DNA of 64,000 bases, from assembly GCA_037720595.1 (NCBI GenBank), contig JBBJLW010000006.1:62001-126000 (forward strand), given 5' to 3'. Both the position numbers and the translations under genes were made by a program. The stretch is from Gaiellasilicea sp037720595. Lineage in GTDB: Bacteria > Actinomycetota > Thermoleophilia > Gaiellales > Gaiellaceae. Below, one piece after another: positions 26,156 through 38,500 of the stretch. Under the pieces are notes generated by a model. The model worked only from the letters and a program-made list of their open reading frames with translations, was not told the DNA's origin and made no database searches. Each line of letters begins with the position of its first letter. Within the stretch, counting starts at the first letter, position 1.

Positions 26156-27612
26156 GGGATCTGCCGAAAGTGGGTTCGAACGAGCGATACGCCCGGGTAC
26201 TTGTATAGGTCGACAGCCCACAAGCCCGACTTGCTAGCCAACGGGGACCGGAGCACGACTTGGCCCCCTTCCGGCAGTCCGAACACCGTAACGCCCGCCT
26301 TAGGATCGGTTCTCGTGACCTTTGGCCCGCGGGTTAGCGATTGAGCTACTCGATTCGCGGCGGCTGCGGGGTCGGACACATCGAAGTTCCGAACTCCCAG
26401 TCCGGAGGGCTGACCGGAGGTCGCCAGTCGCTCAATTCGTCGTTGGCGGTTGAACGCAAATCGCCCAAAGTCGTCCGCCGACTTCGCGGTCTTTTCAGCG
26501 CCCTCACCGACGAGGCGGCGGAAGAAGCTTGATACAGCCCGCCGGCCGCCGGACCGAACGATGCCGGCAGGTCCAGTGACGTAGTCGAAGTCGTTGGTTT
26601 CCTCTGCGGGTGTCTGATTACGCCATAGCCACCACTCCCGAGTGCCTCTGGTCCACCGCTTTGGTGGTATCCCACGTCTGGCCTGGCTAACCGGGCGGTT
26701 CGACCGATCCTTTGCGTCATACTCCCGCCGCGGCGACATCGTCCGATCTCGCCAGGTACGCGAGATCCTGGCGCCGCCGGCTGCCCGGTTCGGATTCGGA
26801 GTAACCGATCCAGTGCCATTCGTCGTCTCGTCGGCGACATGCCCGTCGACCTCGACGAAGCTGACGGGGTTACCGCCCGCTAGGGAGTAGCGGTTGGCGG
26901 AGAGGGGGTCGGCGGAGAGGCTGAGGTCGCCGAGCGCGTCCTCATAAATGTCGGATTGGAGGAAGTGAGCGACGTCGGGGCCGAAGCGGCGGGCGCCCAT
27001 CTCGAGGGTTCCTGAGCCGCTGTCGTAGCGGAAGCCGGTGTAGCGGTTCGGGTTGAGCGGGTTGCTGGTGCTCGTGTCGCCGCGGGAAACGGCCGGGTCG
27101 CTGTCGCCGTAGGGCTTGTAGCCGTAGGAGGGGCTGACGGTGCCGGTCTGGTTGACGAGCGGGGAGATCGAGCCTTGGGTGTCGCGGCCGTAGCTAAAGC
27201 TGTAGTCGTTGCCGCCGCTCGACATCCCGGTCAGGGAGCCGGAGGCGTCGTAGCTGTAGCGTTTCGTCGCAGTCGAGCTGCCCGTGTGCGTCTCGGTTGC
27301 GATCTGATCGGTCAGCCCCACGTAGCTGAAGGCGCTCGCGCCGGCCTGGCCGCCCGCGCTGTGCGTCTCTGCTTGAGTGGAGAGCCGCTCGAAGGCGTCG
27401 GCTACCGGCTCGAGCGCAGCTGCGCCGCCAGCCCGCCCCGTAAAGGACCCAGCAGCCATCGGCCGGCAGGAATCGGCGGCAGCGACCACAACCGCAGGCT
27501 CGGCAGGAGCCGGAGCGACGCAGGCCGCAGCGGCAGTCGCCGGGCCGATCAGCACCGCCACGAGCACGAACAGCGCCGAGCGACCCAACCGACAACCCGT
27601 CGAGGAACCCAT
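26152..27612 (-). CDS. Mini-RHS toxin: signal peptide, RHS core tip and variable C-terminus
   Basis: 486 residues from ATG at 27612; a longer frame to 27687 starts inside a repeat. Order: signal-like N-terminus (LGRSALFVLVAVLIGPATAAAA), a low-complexity segment, two YD-type repeats (YSYDASGSLTGMSSGGNDY, YGYKPYGDSD), then the RHS hyperconserved core (RYTGFRYDSGSGTLEMGARR to NPVSFVEVDGHV). After DGHV comes a unique 230-residue tail ending in a compact basic domain (VFGLPEGGQVVLRSPL ... WAVDLYKYPG). The core is closely similar to that of the giant RHS gene, so this is an orphan tip that has gained its own secretion signal. Toxin chemistry is unknown. Confidence 0.7.
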   Translation of the reverse strand: MGSSTGCRLGRSALFVLVAVLIGPATAAAACVAPAPAEPAVVVAAADSCRPMAAGSFTGRAGGAAALEPVADAFERLSTQAETHSAGGQAGASAFSYVGLTDQIATETHTGSSTATKRYSYDASGSLTGMSSGGNDYSFSYGRDTQGSISPLVNQTGTVSPSYGYKPYGDSDPAVSRGDTSTSNPLNPNRYTGFRYDSGSGTLEMGARRFGPDVAHFLQSDIYEDALGDLSLSADPLSANRYSLAGGNPVSFVEVDGHVADETTNGTGSVTPNPNRAAGGARISRTWRDRTMSPRREYDAKDRSNRPVSQARRGIPPKRWTRGTREWWLWRNQTPAEETNDFDYVTGPAGIVRSGGRRAVSSFFRRLVGEGAEKTAKSADDFGRFAFNRQRRIERLATSGQPSGLGVRNFDVSDPAAAANRVAQSLTRGPKVTRTDPKAGVTVFGLPEGGQVVLRSPLASKSGLWAVDLYKYPGVSLVRTHFRQIP

Positions 27613-27673
27613 TCGTGCCGAGGCTACGCGATCCCTCGTCCAGGCGACGCCGTCATCCGAGCCCAGCCATCCC

Positions 27674-27736
27674 TTGTTCGAATGCAAGACCTCACGCGGT
27701 GCCTACCGGAAGCAGAATTGTTCGAATGCAAGACCT
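27674..27736. repeat. Two 19-bp direct repeats of a REP-like motif
   Basis: TTGTTCGAATGCAAGACCT at 27674 and 27718, 44 nt apart. On the minus strand the second reads GGGGTCAGGTCTTGCA with one break, similar to ends found with REP-associated tyrosine transposases. No transposase is nearby. The repeat sits just upstream of the mini-RHS gene. Confidence 0.55.
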
Positions 27737-27823
27737 GACCCCGGTCCCCCTACCCGTATTTTCGGATGATTTCAAGGCCGTAAATAGGTGGAGAGATGAG
27801 GTCGTGCTGTAGTGGTGGCAGCG

Positions 27824-28291
27824 TCAGCCGCGCAGTCTCCTCCGCGCGAGCCCCGGAGGCAGGGAGCCACGCGTCCGATCAACGAGCTTTAGGGCCTCAT
27901 CTCGGATATCCAGTTCGAGCGCCGGTCGGTGATGCAGATGATCCTGCCACTCGTTTGCGAGCCCGACAAAGATTCGCAGGTACTCACGATATTCGCCCTC
28001 TCCCTCAGTCATCATTGCCCAGATCGCCGCAGCTCCGTAAAGGCATATAGGCCGACGATGATCTGCCTCGTTCTGGTCTTTATAACGTCTGTTTTCCTAC
28101 TCGCCGCGAGGCGCTTCATCAGTTCGCCCTAGCGCTCGATCTAAGGCGAGCAACGCCCGGCGCGCTGAGGCAATGCGATCGCCTAACGGGTCGAACCCGT
28201 CAGGCCTCGTACCGGGACGCGGGCGCCGGTCGTCAAGGGCGGAAACCCAGACGGTGTTGAGCGGAGAGAATCGGACGAAGGCAACGGTCAG
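27824..28291 (-). pseudogene. Decayed coding fragments, possibly an old immunity gene
   Basis: Three overlapping minus-strand pieces. 28291-28097 reads VAFVRFSPLNTVWVSALDD ... ALLALDRALGRTDEAPRGE then TAG, with only a CTG as start. About 28117-28012 reads MKRLAASRKTDVIKTRTRQI and overlaps the next at ATGATGA. 28015-27824 reads EYREYLRIFVGLANEWQDHL ... KLVDRTRGS. Composition is coding-like in all three. I read it as one gene disrupted by an in-frame stop and frameshift, sited where old immunity genes would be left behind. Confidence 0.4.
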
Positions 28292-28351
28292 AGTCTCCTA
28301 CCGTTAGTCTAGTCCCGCACCGAAAACGTTCCCGCCGCTCGGACATGACGT

Positions 28352-28744
28352 TCAACCGAAACACCGCTCCAACGCGGATGCCGGTTTGGTTGTGGGAGGC
28401 CCGCCCCAATAACCCACGATCTCCTCGTGCTGCACGATCAGCGTCTTGGCTCGCGGCCCCGCGAAACGCGCGAGATCCTTCCTCACAGCATTCGCGTCAT
28501 GCGTCGATCCCAGTGACACGAGTGCAATTTCGTTGAAATCTGAGACATTTCCCTTATCGAAGCCGGCGCGGAGGCCCGGCCTCCCTTTCGCACGAGGTGA
28601 TGTCAGCTCACGCAACCCGTCCTCGTATCGCGTCACCCGAAAGCCATTTTTGGTCAAGCACTCATTGAGATCGTCCAACGAACTCTCGCTACCGCCGAAG
28701 TTGGCGCAGCCTGCCGCCACCACGAGAGTTGCTAAGAGCGCCAC
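28352..28744 (-). CDS. Small lipoprotein
   Basis: 130 residues. LLATLVVAAGC is a signal sequence with lipobox (VAAGC), so it is likely secreted and lipidated. The GTG start leaves a very short n-region; AAGAAATAT immediately upstream would make a better signal but has no standard start codon. The mature part has two more Cys (ECLTKNGF near the start and ERCFG at the end), perhaps one disulfide. It lies between toxin cassettes but has no clear link. Confidence 0.6.
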   Translation of the reverse strand: MALLATLVVAAGCANFGGSESSLDDLNECLTKNGFRVTRYEDGLRELTSPRAKGRPGLRAGFDKGNVSDFNEIALVSLGSTHDANAVRKDLARFAGPRAKTLIVQHEEIVGYWGGPPTTKPASALERCFG

Positions 28745-28909
28745 TACATATTTCTTGATAGTACGCCTATTTTGCCATGGGACGCCTGGAGCATCGCCGG
28801 ACTCCTCGAGCAGGAGGGAGGCCCGAACTCTGGACGCGTCGGAGCCGTAAGTGGACGAAGTTGATCGTCGTGTCTTGACCTCGCTTCTCCGCCACGTCCG
28901 CCCGCTCAG

Positions 28910-29506
28910 TTACTGGCCAGTGTCATCGGAGGAATGCATCATGGCGTGCTCGGATAGCTCTCGCTGTAGTCGATCTCGGGCGTGAATGACGACGTCTGGG
29001 TCTCCATCGCGATCATAAGTCCAGCCCAGCGCCGTCGTGGAAGGCCAGCTTCGACCAAGCGCGCGGGCGAGACCTGAATAGGCTTCAGCCGACGTTAATT
29101 CATCTGTAGATTCGAAGACGTGGATCAGGATGCCAAGTAGGATTGGATCGCTGTTCCCGCGTAAGTACTCGCCAGCGGCGCTGAGGGCCACGGTCTGCAC
29201 GTCGCCGTCTTCGTCCCATGGGACGCCACGGGCGAATTCGTAAAGGGTTGGCAGAAAGTCATTGGTCATTTTCCAATCGATGGTAATTACTTCCAGTGCC
29301 ACCCGAGCAAGCCAAGGATCCTGCCGATACTCAAGGAAGCGCTTAACGACCGAAAGGTACCGCTCAGGATTGCCACGCCCAAGAAGATGAAGCATTGTAG
29401 ATCGCGGTGTAAAAGGACCAGGCGGTTCTCCGAGAGCACGTGCCGTGAAGTCGAGGTCGACTTCCGATACAGAAGGGGCGTTGAGCAGCTCTTCGTAATC
29501 CATCAT
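28910..29506 (-). CDS. HEAT-repeat-like immunity protein of the giant RHS toxin
   Basis: 198 residues. ATG at 29506 overlaps the RHS stop (ATGA). The protein is helical with repeated ~35-residue units such as WLARVALEVITIDWKMTNDFLPTLYEFARG and VQTVALSAAGEYLRGNSDPILLGILIHVFEST, similar to HEAT-type immunity proteins of polymorphic-toxin loci. Position and coupling support an immunity role; family assignment is tentative. Confidence 0.7.
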   Translation of the reverse strand: MMDYEELLNAPSVSEVDLDFTARALGEPPGPFTPRSTMLHLLGRGNPERYLSVVKRFLEYRQDPWLARVALEVITIDWKMTNDFLPTLYEFARGVPWDEDGDVQTVALSAAGEYLRGNSDPILLGILIHVFESTDELTSAEAYSGLARALGRSWPSTTALGWTYDRDGDPDVVIHARDRLQRELSEHAMMHSSDDTGQ

Positions 29507-32500
29507 CTACCGTGTTCTACCACTCGAGGCACGTATTTGTACGAACGACGGAGTTCTCGAACAGCGCGTTGTTTGATTCGGTTGAGTACGGCTATCTGAG
29601 CAACATCGGACTTGTCAAGGGGACTTTGCTTGAGGTGCGTAATTCGGCGGTTGATTCTTGAGATCTCCTTCTTGAGTCCTCCTTGCGCGTTAAGCACCTT
29701 CCGGAGGTGATCGAACTGATCTCCTCCTCCGGCTCCCGGAATGTACGGTAGGCTGCGCGCCTCTCGCGAGGCGCTCTTGAGCGTATCCAACCGCAGCTGA
29801 TCCTTGCGAATGCGATAAAGCTTTCCAGCGGCATCGTTCGCGAGTGCCCTGTCAAAACTGCTGTCTGCGACCACCGACGCGGCGTGGGCGGCACGAACAC
29901 CGCGGCGTAGCTGCGCCAGGGGGACAACGCTCAACAGGGCTAGCGGGTTGCCACGCGCCGCAGCGTTCAACGCAACCACGCGCGAGCAGAAGAGCGACAG
30001 CGCACAGCCGATCTCGAACGCTTCCGCTACTGCTTCAGGAGATGGAAACGACATCGAACTCGCAGCGCCGTACTCGCAGGCGAGGCACGGTACGTGTCCG
30101 TCCAGCTCGACAAAGCTTACGGGGTTGCCGCCGGCGAGTGCGTAGCGGTTGGCGGTAAGAGGGTCGGTGGAGAGACTGAGGTCGCCGAGCGCGTCCTCGT
30201 AGGTGTCAGATTGGAGGAAGTGGGCGACATCGGGGCCGAAGCGGCGGGCGCCCATGTCGATCGTCCCGGAGCCTGAGTCGAATCGCTTGCCGGTGTAGCG
30301 AAAGGCGTTGAAGGGATCGCTCGTGCGGTTTGAGTTGGTGCTCCCGTCCGCGTTTTCTTCCTCCGTGACTGAGACGTCCTCTTCGCCGTAAGCCTGATAT
30401 CCGTAGGCAGCTTGGGCGGTACCGCCGTCCTTAACAAGCAGGGAAACCGAGCCCTGGACGTCGTAGCCGTAGGTGAAGGTATTGCTCGAACCCCCGCGGC
30501 TGTCGCTCATCGAGATCCGCGCGCCGGAGATGTCGTAGGAGTAGTCCTTGGTCGTGCGGAGCGGGTCGGCATTCGAAGTGCCGTTGTATTGTTCCTCGTG
30601 GGAGACATCGCCTGAAAGGCCGAGGTGCTGGTAGAGCGTCGCCCGCGGACTCCCCACCGGCCCGTGCTTCTCGATCTGCTTGGTCGTCCGGCCGAGCGCG
30701 TCGTACTCATACGTCGAGTCCTTATCGACGGTCGAACTCCCGCTGGCCAAGCTGAACGTCTTCACGCCCTGAAGGCGATTCAGGTAGTCGTAGCTGTAAT
30801 CGGCGTAGACCTGAGCTGATACTGACTGGCCTGCCGGGGTGTTACAGGCCGAGCGATCGACCGTGCCGGTCGTGACGCAGTCGAGGTAGCCCTCGCTGTC
30901 GTACCAGTACTTCTGCGTCTGATCAGGCACGCCCGGCTTCGCCTGGGTCAGCGACTTGATCTGATTCCCGACGTAATCGAAGGTCTGGGTCAGCCCCGGC
31001 TCGGTCTGCGTTTGGATGTTCCCGGCCGGATCGAGCTGGAAGACGCTGTTTGCCGTGTTGGAGCCGCGCACGCGGGTTTCCTCGACGAGGCGTTCCCGTC
31101 CGTCGTAGCGGTAGCGGGTTTCGCAGTCCGCGCTCCGGCAGGGGGCGCTCGTGTTTGGGCCTAGGAGCCGGAAGACGTCCTTGACCCGGTTCCCGTTCAG
31201 GTAGACCCCTGCGTCCTCGTAGGAGACGGTGTGCTGCTCGAGCACCGTCCCGGCGCCGTTCTTGGTCTCGAGCGTCTTCAGGTCGCCGTTTGCGAACCAC
31301 TCCCAGGCCGTCGTCTGCTTGGCGACCGTGAAATTGCCGCTCCCGTCCCGGGCCTCGATCTTGCGCAGCTTCTCCCAGCCGATCGGGGTGAAGGTGTTCC
31401 TGATCAGCCGGTCGTCCGTTGTCGCGGAGCTCTTCCCGAGATCGGTCTGGGTTGCGAGCCAGTCGGCGCCGTCATAGCTGAACTGCTGACTTCGTCCAGC
31501 CTCGACGAGGGTGCCGTTCGTCTGCTCGGTCCCGTTCTGCTCCCGGCTCGTCACGTTCTCGTTCGCGTCGTACGCGTACGTGGTGTAGATCCAGTTCGCG
31601 CTCCCCTTCTCCTGGCGGCGCGTCTTGGTCAGCCGGTCGAAGAGGTCGTAGCTCGCCTCCACATCGAGCGCCTTCGAGGTCGCCTCGGCCAGGCCGCGGC
31701 CCTCGTCCGCCTTGAGGACGTTGTTGTTCGCGTCATAGGTGTAGGCGGTGAAGCCGTGGCCGCCACGGTCTGTGACTTGCTTCAGCGTCCCGTCCGGGTT
31801 GTGCGACCAGAGGATCCGCTTCGTTAGATCGAGCGTGCTCGGAGTCGAGCGGGTGTACGGAGTGCGTTCGGACTGCCAGCCTTCGGCGGTGTAGTCGAAG
31901 AGCGCCTTCGGGTTCGCGGGCTCGTCGATCGTCCGCGTCCAGCCGGTGTCGTACTGATCCACAACGGTCTTCTCCGTCGCCCCGAGCGTCGTCGGGTCAG
32001 CCGTGGCGGTCGGCAGGGACACCATCGTCACGTTCCCGTTCGCGTCGTAAGCGCGGTGCATGTAGTGCTGGCTCTCGCTCGTCGCCTTCGGGAGATCGAC
32101 CTTGACGAGCCGGTCAAGCTCGTCGTAGGCGTAGCTCGTCACGAACTGGCTGAACGTCTGCTTGTCGGTTGAGACGTCCCAGGCACGCGGGCTGATCTCC
32201 CGCTTCAGGTTCCCGGCCGCGTCGTACTCAAGCCTCGAGGTCAGCGCCCGGGTCACAGTGCCCTGAGCGTCCTTCTGGAACGGCTCGACGATCTTGACGA
32301 GCTCGCCCCGCTCGTTGTACTCGCGTGTCGTTTTCGTGCCATCCTCGTCCGTGACCGTCTCGGCGTCCCCGTTCGCGTCGTAGCTGACGGCGGTCACGTG
32401 GTCGAGCGCGTCGGTCTGAGTGAGCGGCCGGTGCGCGTCGTCGTAGCTGATCCGGGTCGTGAAGCCCGGAACGGTCCCGGAGCAGGCGGCGGGCGCGTTG

Positions 32501-35500
32501 TCCAGGTTTGCCTTCGGCGAGATCTGCCAGAGGAGGTCGCCTGCGAGGTCGTAGCAGAGGTGTGTCTTAAGGGCCTGGCCGTCGCCCGAGTAGCGGGCGC
32601 TCGTGACGACCCGGTCGAGTAAGTCGTACTCGTACTGGCTGACGAAGTCGTCCGGGTTCGAGGTGAGGACGCCCTTGGGCATGATCATCCGCTTCAGCCG
32701 CCCGGCCTCGTCGTATTCCATCTTCGTCCGCTCGCCCGCGGGATCGACCGACGTGTCTGGATTCGTGACGAGCGTCGTCCGGTCCATCGCGTCGTAGGCG
32801 ATCGTCGTCTTGTCCCCGCCACCCTGGCCGTAATCGGGCGAGAGCTGGACGACGACGTTGTCGTTCGGGTCATAGTCGGCGCCGCTCCAGATCACGGTGC
32901 CCCGGTTGAACTGGGTCGACTTCGGCGTGCTCTGCCGGCCGAGGCGGTGGAAGGCGTCGTAGTCGAAGACCGTCTTGTACTCGCGCTCGTTCGTGCCGGT
33001 ATCGGCGGCGTGGAGCGGGTCCTGAATCCAGCGAAGGAGCCCGTCCACGTCGTAGTTGAGGCGCGTGGTCTGGGTCTTCGCGTCCTTGATCTCGGTCGGG
33101 AGCCCGTTCGCGTCGTAGCTCACGAACGTGGTGATCCGGCTGAGGGCGTCGGTCGCGGTGGCGGCGGTGCCGTCCGGGTTGTAGGCCGTCGTCGAGGCGA
33201 AGCCTTCTGGATCGGTCAGCGTCGTCAGGTTGCCCTTCGGGTCGTAGCCGAAGAGCCACTGATAGTCGTCCGCCGGGGTCGCTGTTGCGGTTCCCTTTGG
33301 GTCGGTCTTCTTCGCGAGCTGGCTGATGTGCTTCGCCGTGTCAGCCGCGTCGACGGCGACATCCTGGTACTCGAGCTGGGTGCGGTTGCGAAGCTGGTCC
33401 CACTCGTCGGTCAGGTAGCCGTTCTGGTTGTAGGCGAACTCGACGAACTTGCCCGTCGGCTCGGTCACCTTCGTGACGTGGCGTGCAGCAGTCCACGCGA
33501 CGAGGGTGTCTTCGTTCTTCGGGTTGGTGATCTTCGTGACCTTGCCCTCGGAGTCGTAGCCGTACTTGGAGATTCGCGCCAGCGGCTCGGTGACCGTGGT
33601 CACCCGAGTGGTGGTGTCGTAGGCGAAGCTCGTGAGCGCGCCCGAGCGATCGGTGCGGCTCGCGAGCTTCCAGCGGTCGTTCCCGTTGCCGGAGCCGAGG
33701 TAGCTGAAGAGCGTCTCGGCGCCGCGCGGGTCGCGGACGCTGTAGAGCCTGGTCGACTGGTTCGAGGTTCGCGGAGCCGGGTCGACCCGATCGGCCGCAA
33801 GCGGGATCGCCGGGAGATCGCCGTTCGAGGTCGTGTAGGTGAAGACGAAGGTGCGGTCGACCAGCGCGGACCCGTCTGCCTTGGTGCCGCCGCGCTGGGT
33901 CAGCCGGAGCAAGTTTCCGTCCTCGTAGTAGACGAACTCGAGCGCGCTCCCGGAGTGGTCGGTGATCGTCTGGATCCGCCCGCGGATGTGCGCCTTCTTC
34001 GCCTCGGTCTTCGAGTAGTAGTCGATCGAGAAGGCACGACCGCCCGCGTCGGTGACCGCGGTGATCCGCTTCTTGGCCCCGCCGGGATCCTCGGGCGGGG
34101 TCGTCTCGAGCGTGAAGCTGATCTTGTTCCCGTTCTTGTCCTCAACGGAGGTCGGGTAGCCCTCGGCGTCGTAGTAGAAGGTGACCCGATCGGGCCGCGT
34201 GAGCGCCCACTTGCGGGTCAGGTCGGTGGTCGAGTAGCGGCGGAGATACAGGTGGACGCCGGCCGGCTCCTGATAGGTGATCCCGTCGCTCGAGGTGAAG
34301 CGATGGGTGGTGCCGTCGCCGTCCGTGAGCTCGATGTACTTGTTCGAGCGGCCACCGATCGTATCGGCGTTGTTCGGGTGGACGTCGAGGGGGAGCCCGA
34401 AGCGGGTCAGGCTCGAGATCGAGAGCGAGAAGCTGTTCCCGGCCGGGCACTCGCACTTCTTCTCGAGCGCGTTGTAGGTCAGGTCGACCACGGTCGAAAG
34501 ACCGCGTCCCGGGGACATGAACGGCGTCCAGCGGACGATCGAGTCGCCGTTCGCCACGTTCACGAGCTGCTGCATCCCCGCCCCGAGGTCCTCGCCGACG
34601 TAGTGGTAGTAGCGCTCAAGCCCGAGCGCTGTCGCGAGCGCCTTGCTCACGATCACCGGGTTCTCGGCCGGCTTGTTCCCCTTGTCCGAGAACCAGGTGC
34701 TCGTCGCGGAATCGACGACGTCGACCTGGAGCCGGTACTGCGAGCGCTCGACCCCGATCGGAAGCGCCGGTGGATCCACGAGCAGACGCACCGGCGCCGC
34801 CGTTGTTGCACCGGATGTGAGCGCCGGGACGGCTGCATTGCCGCCCTCGACCGTGGTCGCCGTGGTTGCCTCGGGCGCGATCCAGCGGTAGCGCACGCTC
34901 ATCTGGCCCGCGGTCCACGCGGTCGCACTCGTGTTCTTGACCGTCACGTCCAGCCCAGACTTCTCCTGGGTTGGCGCGGCAGGGTCGTAGAGCACGCTCT
35001 GGGGCATCGCCGTCGTCGTGATCTCGGCGCGATACTTCGTGCCGACGCCGTTCGCGACGCTGATCGTGGCCGGCGCCGAGGTCGTGACCTGCCCGGCCGC
35101 GTTGTAAGCCTTCGTCGTCAGGGTGTGGCTGCCGTCATAGGTGCGCTCGTCGAGCGCGAGCGTGCTCAGCGTCGTCGAGAAGGGAGCGATCGTGTCGACC
35201 TCGCCGAAGCGACTCTCGTCGACGTAGAACTCGACCTTGGTGATCGGGTCGTTGTCGGTCGCCGAGGCGGTAACGGTGACGTCGCCGCTCACCGACGGGG
35301 CCACGCCGCTGCTCGCGCTGTAGTGAGCGCTGACGCGGGCCGCGCTGAGAGCCGTGTTGTAGACGGCGACCTCATCGACGGTCATGTTCGTCGCCAGCGT
35401 CTGCGCGATCAGCACCGCTGCCGAGGTATTCGGGGTCGCGGCCGCCGCGAAGGTTCCGGCCTGCACACCGTTCACATAGAGCCGCCTCGTCGTCCCGTCG

Positions 35501-38500
35501 AACGTCCCCACCAAGTGGAGCCGCCCGGGGGTGACCGTCGCGGTTGCGAGCTGCGTCGTCGTGCCGACTCCGAACTGCGCCTGCTGGATCCCAGTCGAGG
35601 TCCGGCAGACCCCGAGCATCCAACCGCCGGTCGACGTCCAGTTCCGCGCCACGGCCCGGTTGCACTGATTATTCGACGCGAACGCGGAGTAGCTCACCCC
35701 GGCCTCAACCGTGAACGCCGCGTTCAGTTGGGTCGTGACGTTGTTGAAGCCGGTGATCGTCACCTTGCCGTCGGTGGCCGCATTCAGGGCACCAAAGGCC
35801 CGGTCGGCGTCACCCGTGATCAGCCCTGTGACGCCACCCGCGGTATACGAGCCCGCGTAGGTGCCCGGGCGGCTGCTGCCCGACGAGTCGGCGGCAATCG
35901 TGCCCGTCGTCTCACCGAGGCGCCAGTAGCCGCTCGGCGTATCCGCGAGAACAGAGGTGTCATAGCGCCCACTCGGGGAGGTGATTGCGGTCGCCGGAGC
36001 AGCCGAGTTGTCGACCTTGACGGTGACCGACACCTCGCTCGACTGGCTCGCGTCGTCGAAGGCGACCGCCTTCAAGACCCGGTCCCCATTCGCCGAGGTG
36101 GTCGAGTTCCAGGAGAAGCCATAAGGCGTGCTGGTGTCGGTGCTCTTGAGCACGTTGTCGACGTAGAACTCGACCTTGGCGACCCGTCCGTCGTCACTCG
36201 CCGTCGCGTCGACCGCTACCGCCGTGCCGCTGACGAGCTGATTCGCCGTCTGCGACGTGATCGCAACCGTCGGCTTCTGCGCGGGGCTCGATTCGGTGTA
36301 CTCGAGCTCGAGCTTCGGCCGCAGCTCGGGCGCGTTGACGTCGTCGCTTGAGAGGTAGGAGTAGGAAGCGGCGGGCTGCGACTCGTCGTCACGCTTGATC
36401 AGGAGCCCGAAGTTAGGCGCATCGCCGCTGACCCATTTCTGCACGAGTGAGTCGAGAAAGAAGAAGTCCCAGTCGCCGCTTGCGTTCGTGCCATGCGTTT
36501 CCGTGTACGAGATCGCGGGGTCGAAGTCGCCGCCCTCGCTCGCCCACGCGAGCCCAGGCTGGGTCTCGTACCAGGTCGCACCCGCACCCACGCACTGGCC
36601 GCTGCCGCTTCCCTCGTCCCACACCGCGGTAAGCCGATGGGCGTTCAGGGCCATCGCCGGCACCGCGTCTGGCCGCCAGAGGCTCAGGCGAGCGTTCGTG
36701 ATCGTCGATCCCTCTGGGACGTCGCGGAGGTCGAACTTGAGTGTCGGCCGGTACTTGGCCGTAGCCGTGTTGCCCACCCAGAGCCGATCGCTCGCACCGT
36801 AGTTCCCGCAATGCGTCGACCCGCCGGCGAATGCGAGATACGTGTCGATCCCCTCGGCGGCGCCGGGAAGCAGCGTCTTCTTCGCCTGGCCGGGTGCCGG
36901 CAGGGTGACAGTCCGAGGCGTCGAGGGGGTTGTGTTTGCAACCACGCGGTAGGTGAAGCTCTTCGACGGCGCAGCCGTCGTGTCGCGATAGGTCGTGACC
37001 GCAATGTCTGTGATCGTCGCGAGCAACGTTGTTTCACCGGGAACGAAGGACGCGCTCTCGGACCGGTGCACCTCGTACTTCTGGAACGGGGCGCCCGAAG
37101 GACCCTCGTAGCGGCTCCAGTGGAGCTCGGCGCCGTTGGCGTGCAGCGTGCTCGGCGTGGCGAGATCGACGTCGTCTCCGACGTAGGTGATCTCGAGCTT
37201 CGGGCGGAAGGTCGTCTCGAGATTCGTGCCGACATAGGTGCGGCCGGCGAGCACCGGCCCGCTGGCGCCGAGCGGCTCGGTCGCACGCTTGAGCAGGAAG
37301 CCGTTGTTGGCGCCACCCGGCGCGAGCCAGCCGGCGACGACGTTCTTGACGTCCCAGTAGAGCCACTGGGATCCGGCGCCCGATGGAAGCGTCGCCGAGA
37401 CCTTCTTCGCCGGATCGGTGTCATGGATCATGTTCCGCGCCAGGGTCGTCGGCGTCGTTTCTGTTCCCTCCGACCACGCGCTCGTCAGCCGGTGCACGTC
37501 GATCTGGTGCGCCGTCGCGGGACAGGCACCCCCGCTGGCGGCGGTATAGACGCATTCACCGATGAAGAAGGAACCCAGCTGCGCCGAGGTGACGTTCGCA
37601 CCACTCGGTACCGCGCTCAGATCGAACTCGAACGCCGCCCGCGAGCCACGCGCATCAGAAGCGCCAACCCAGAGCCGATCGCGTACATAGACGAGGCAAT
37701 CGGGGTCGAATTCCGAGCACGGAGCATCGAAATCGACGGCCTTGGTCGGCGGCTGGATCACGATCGTCGGATCAAGCGCGATCGGGAACCGCCGACCGCT
37801 GGCGCGAATCCAGACAGGGTCGAGCGTCAGGTCGAGCATCAGTTGAGTCGCCGTCGAGGTCACCGCTAGCTGAGCGGCGCTAGCCGGAGCGCGAACGCCG
37901 GCCGCATCCTGGGCGTACGGCGCCTCGAGGACGAAGATCGGATCGGGATACGGGGTCATGAAGACCGCCCACCCGCCACTGGTGAGCCTTTCCGTTCGGA
38001 CTGCGGCCTCGGCGGGAAGATCGAGCGTGAATCGATATGCGGCGGGAGCATTGCGATTCGAGAGCAGCAGTGTCTCCTTGACGCCCTCGGCGATCACGTC
38101 GTAGCGGAGATCCACCCCGGCAAGACCGCCACTGTAGGAAACGCGAGACTTGTTCTTCGCGCCCGGCTTCCGCGCCGCCCCCTCAAGCGAGAGCGTGAAC
38201 GGCTTGCCGGCGACGTCGAAACGGAGAAAGCCATCCGCGAGCTCGGACTTGAAGCGCACTTTAAACGAGTTCGCCTTGTTCTCGAAGGCGTAGCCGCTGT
38301 CGGTCGAAGCGACGAGCTCCGACTCGATCGGCTGCCAAGCACCCTGCTCGTCGCGGAAGTTGATCGCGCCGGCGAATGCCTCCGTCTTGAAGAGACCGTT
38401 CGTGTTCTTGAACGTCCGCGTCGTCGCCGTCCGTTTGCTCGGAACCTCGCTCCACTCAGCCTCGATCGCCTCCGCCGTACCTGCACCGAGCTGCGGGGCC

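Noticed and set aside
32947..36351. Long open frame (over 1,100 codons) on the plus strand inside the RHS gene
   Set aside because: It is the antisense shadow of a GC-rich repeat gene: Arg/Val/Gly-rich, no ribosome site, no domain.
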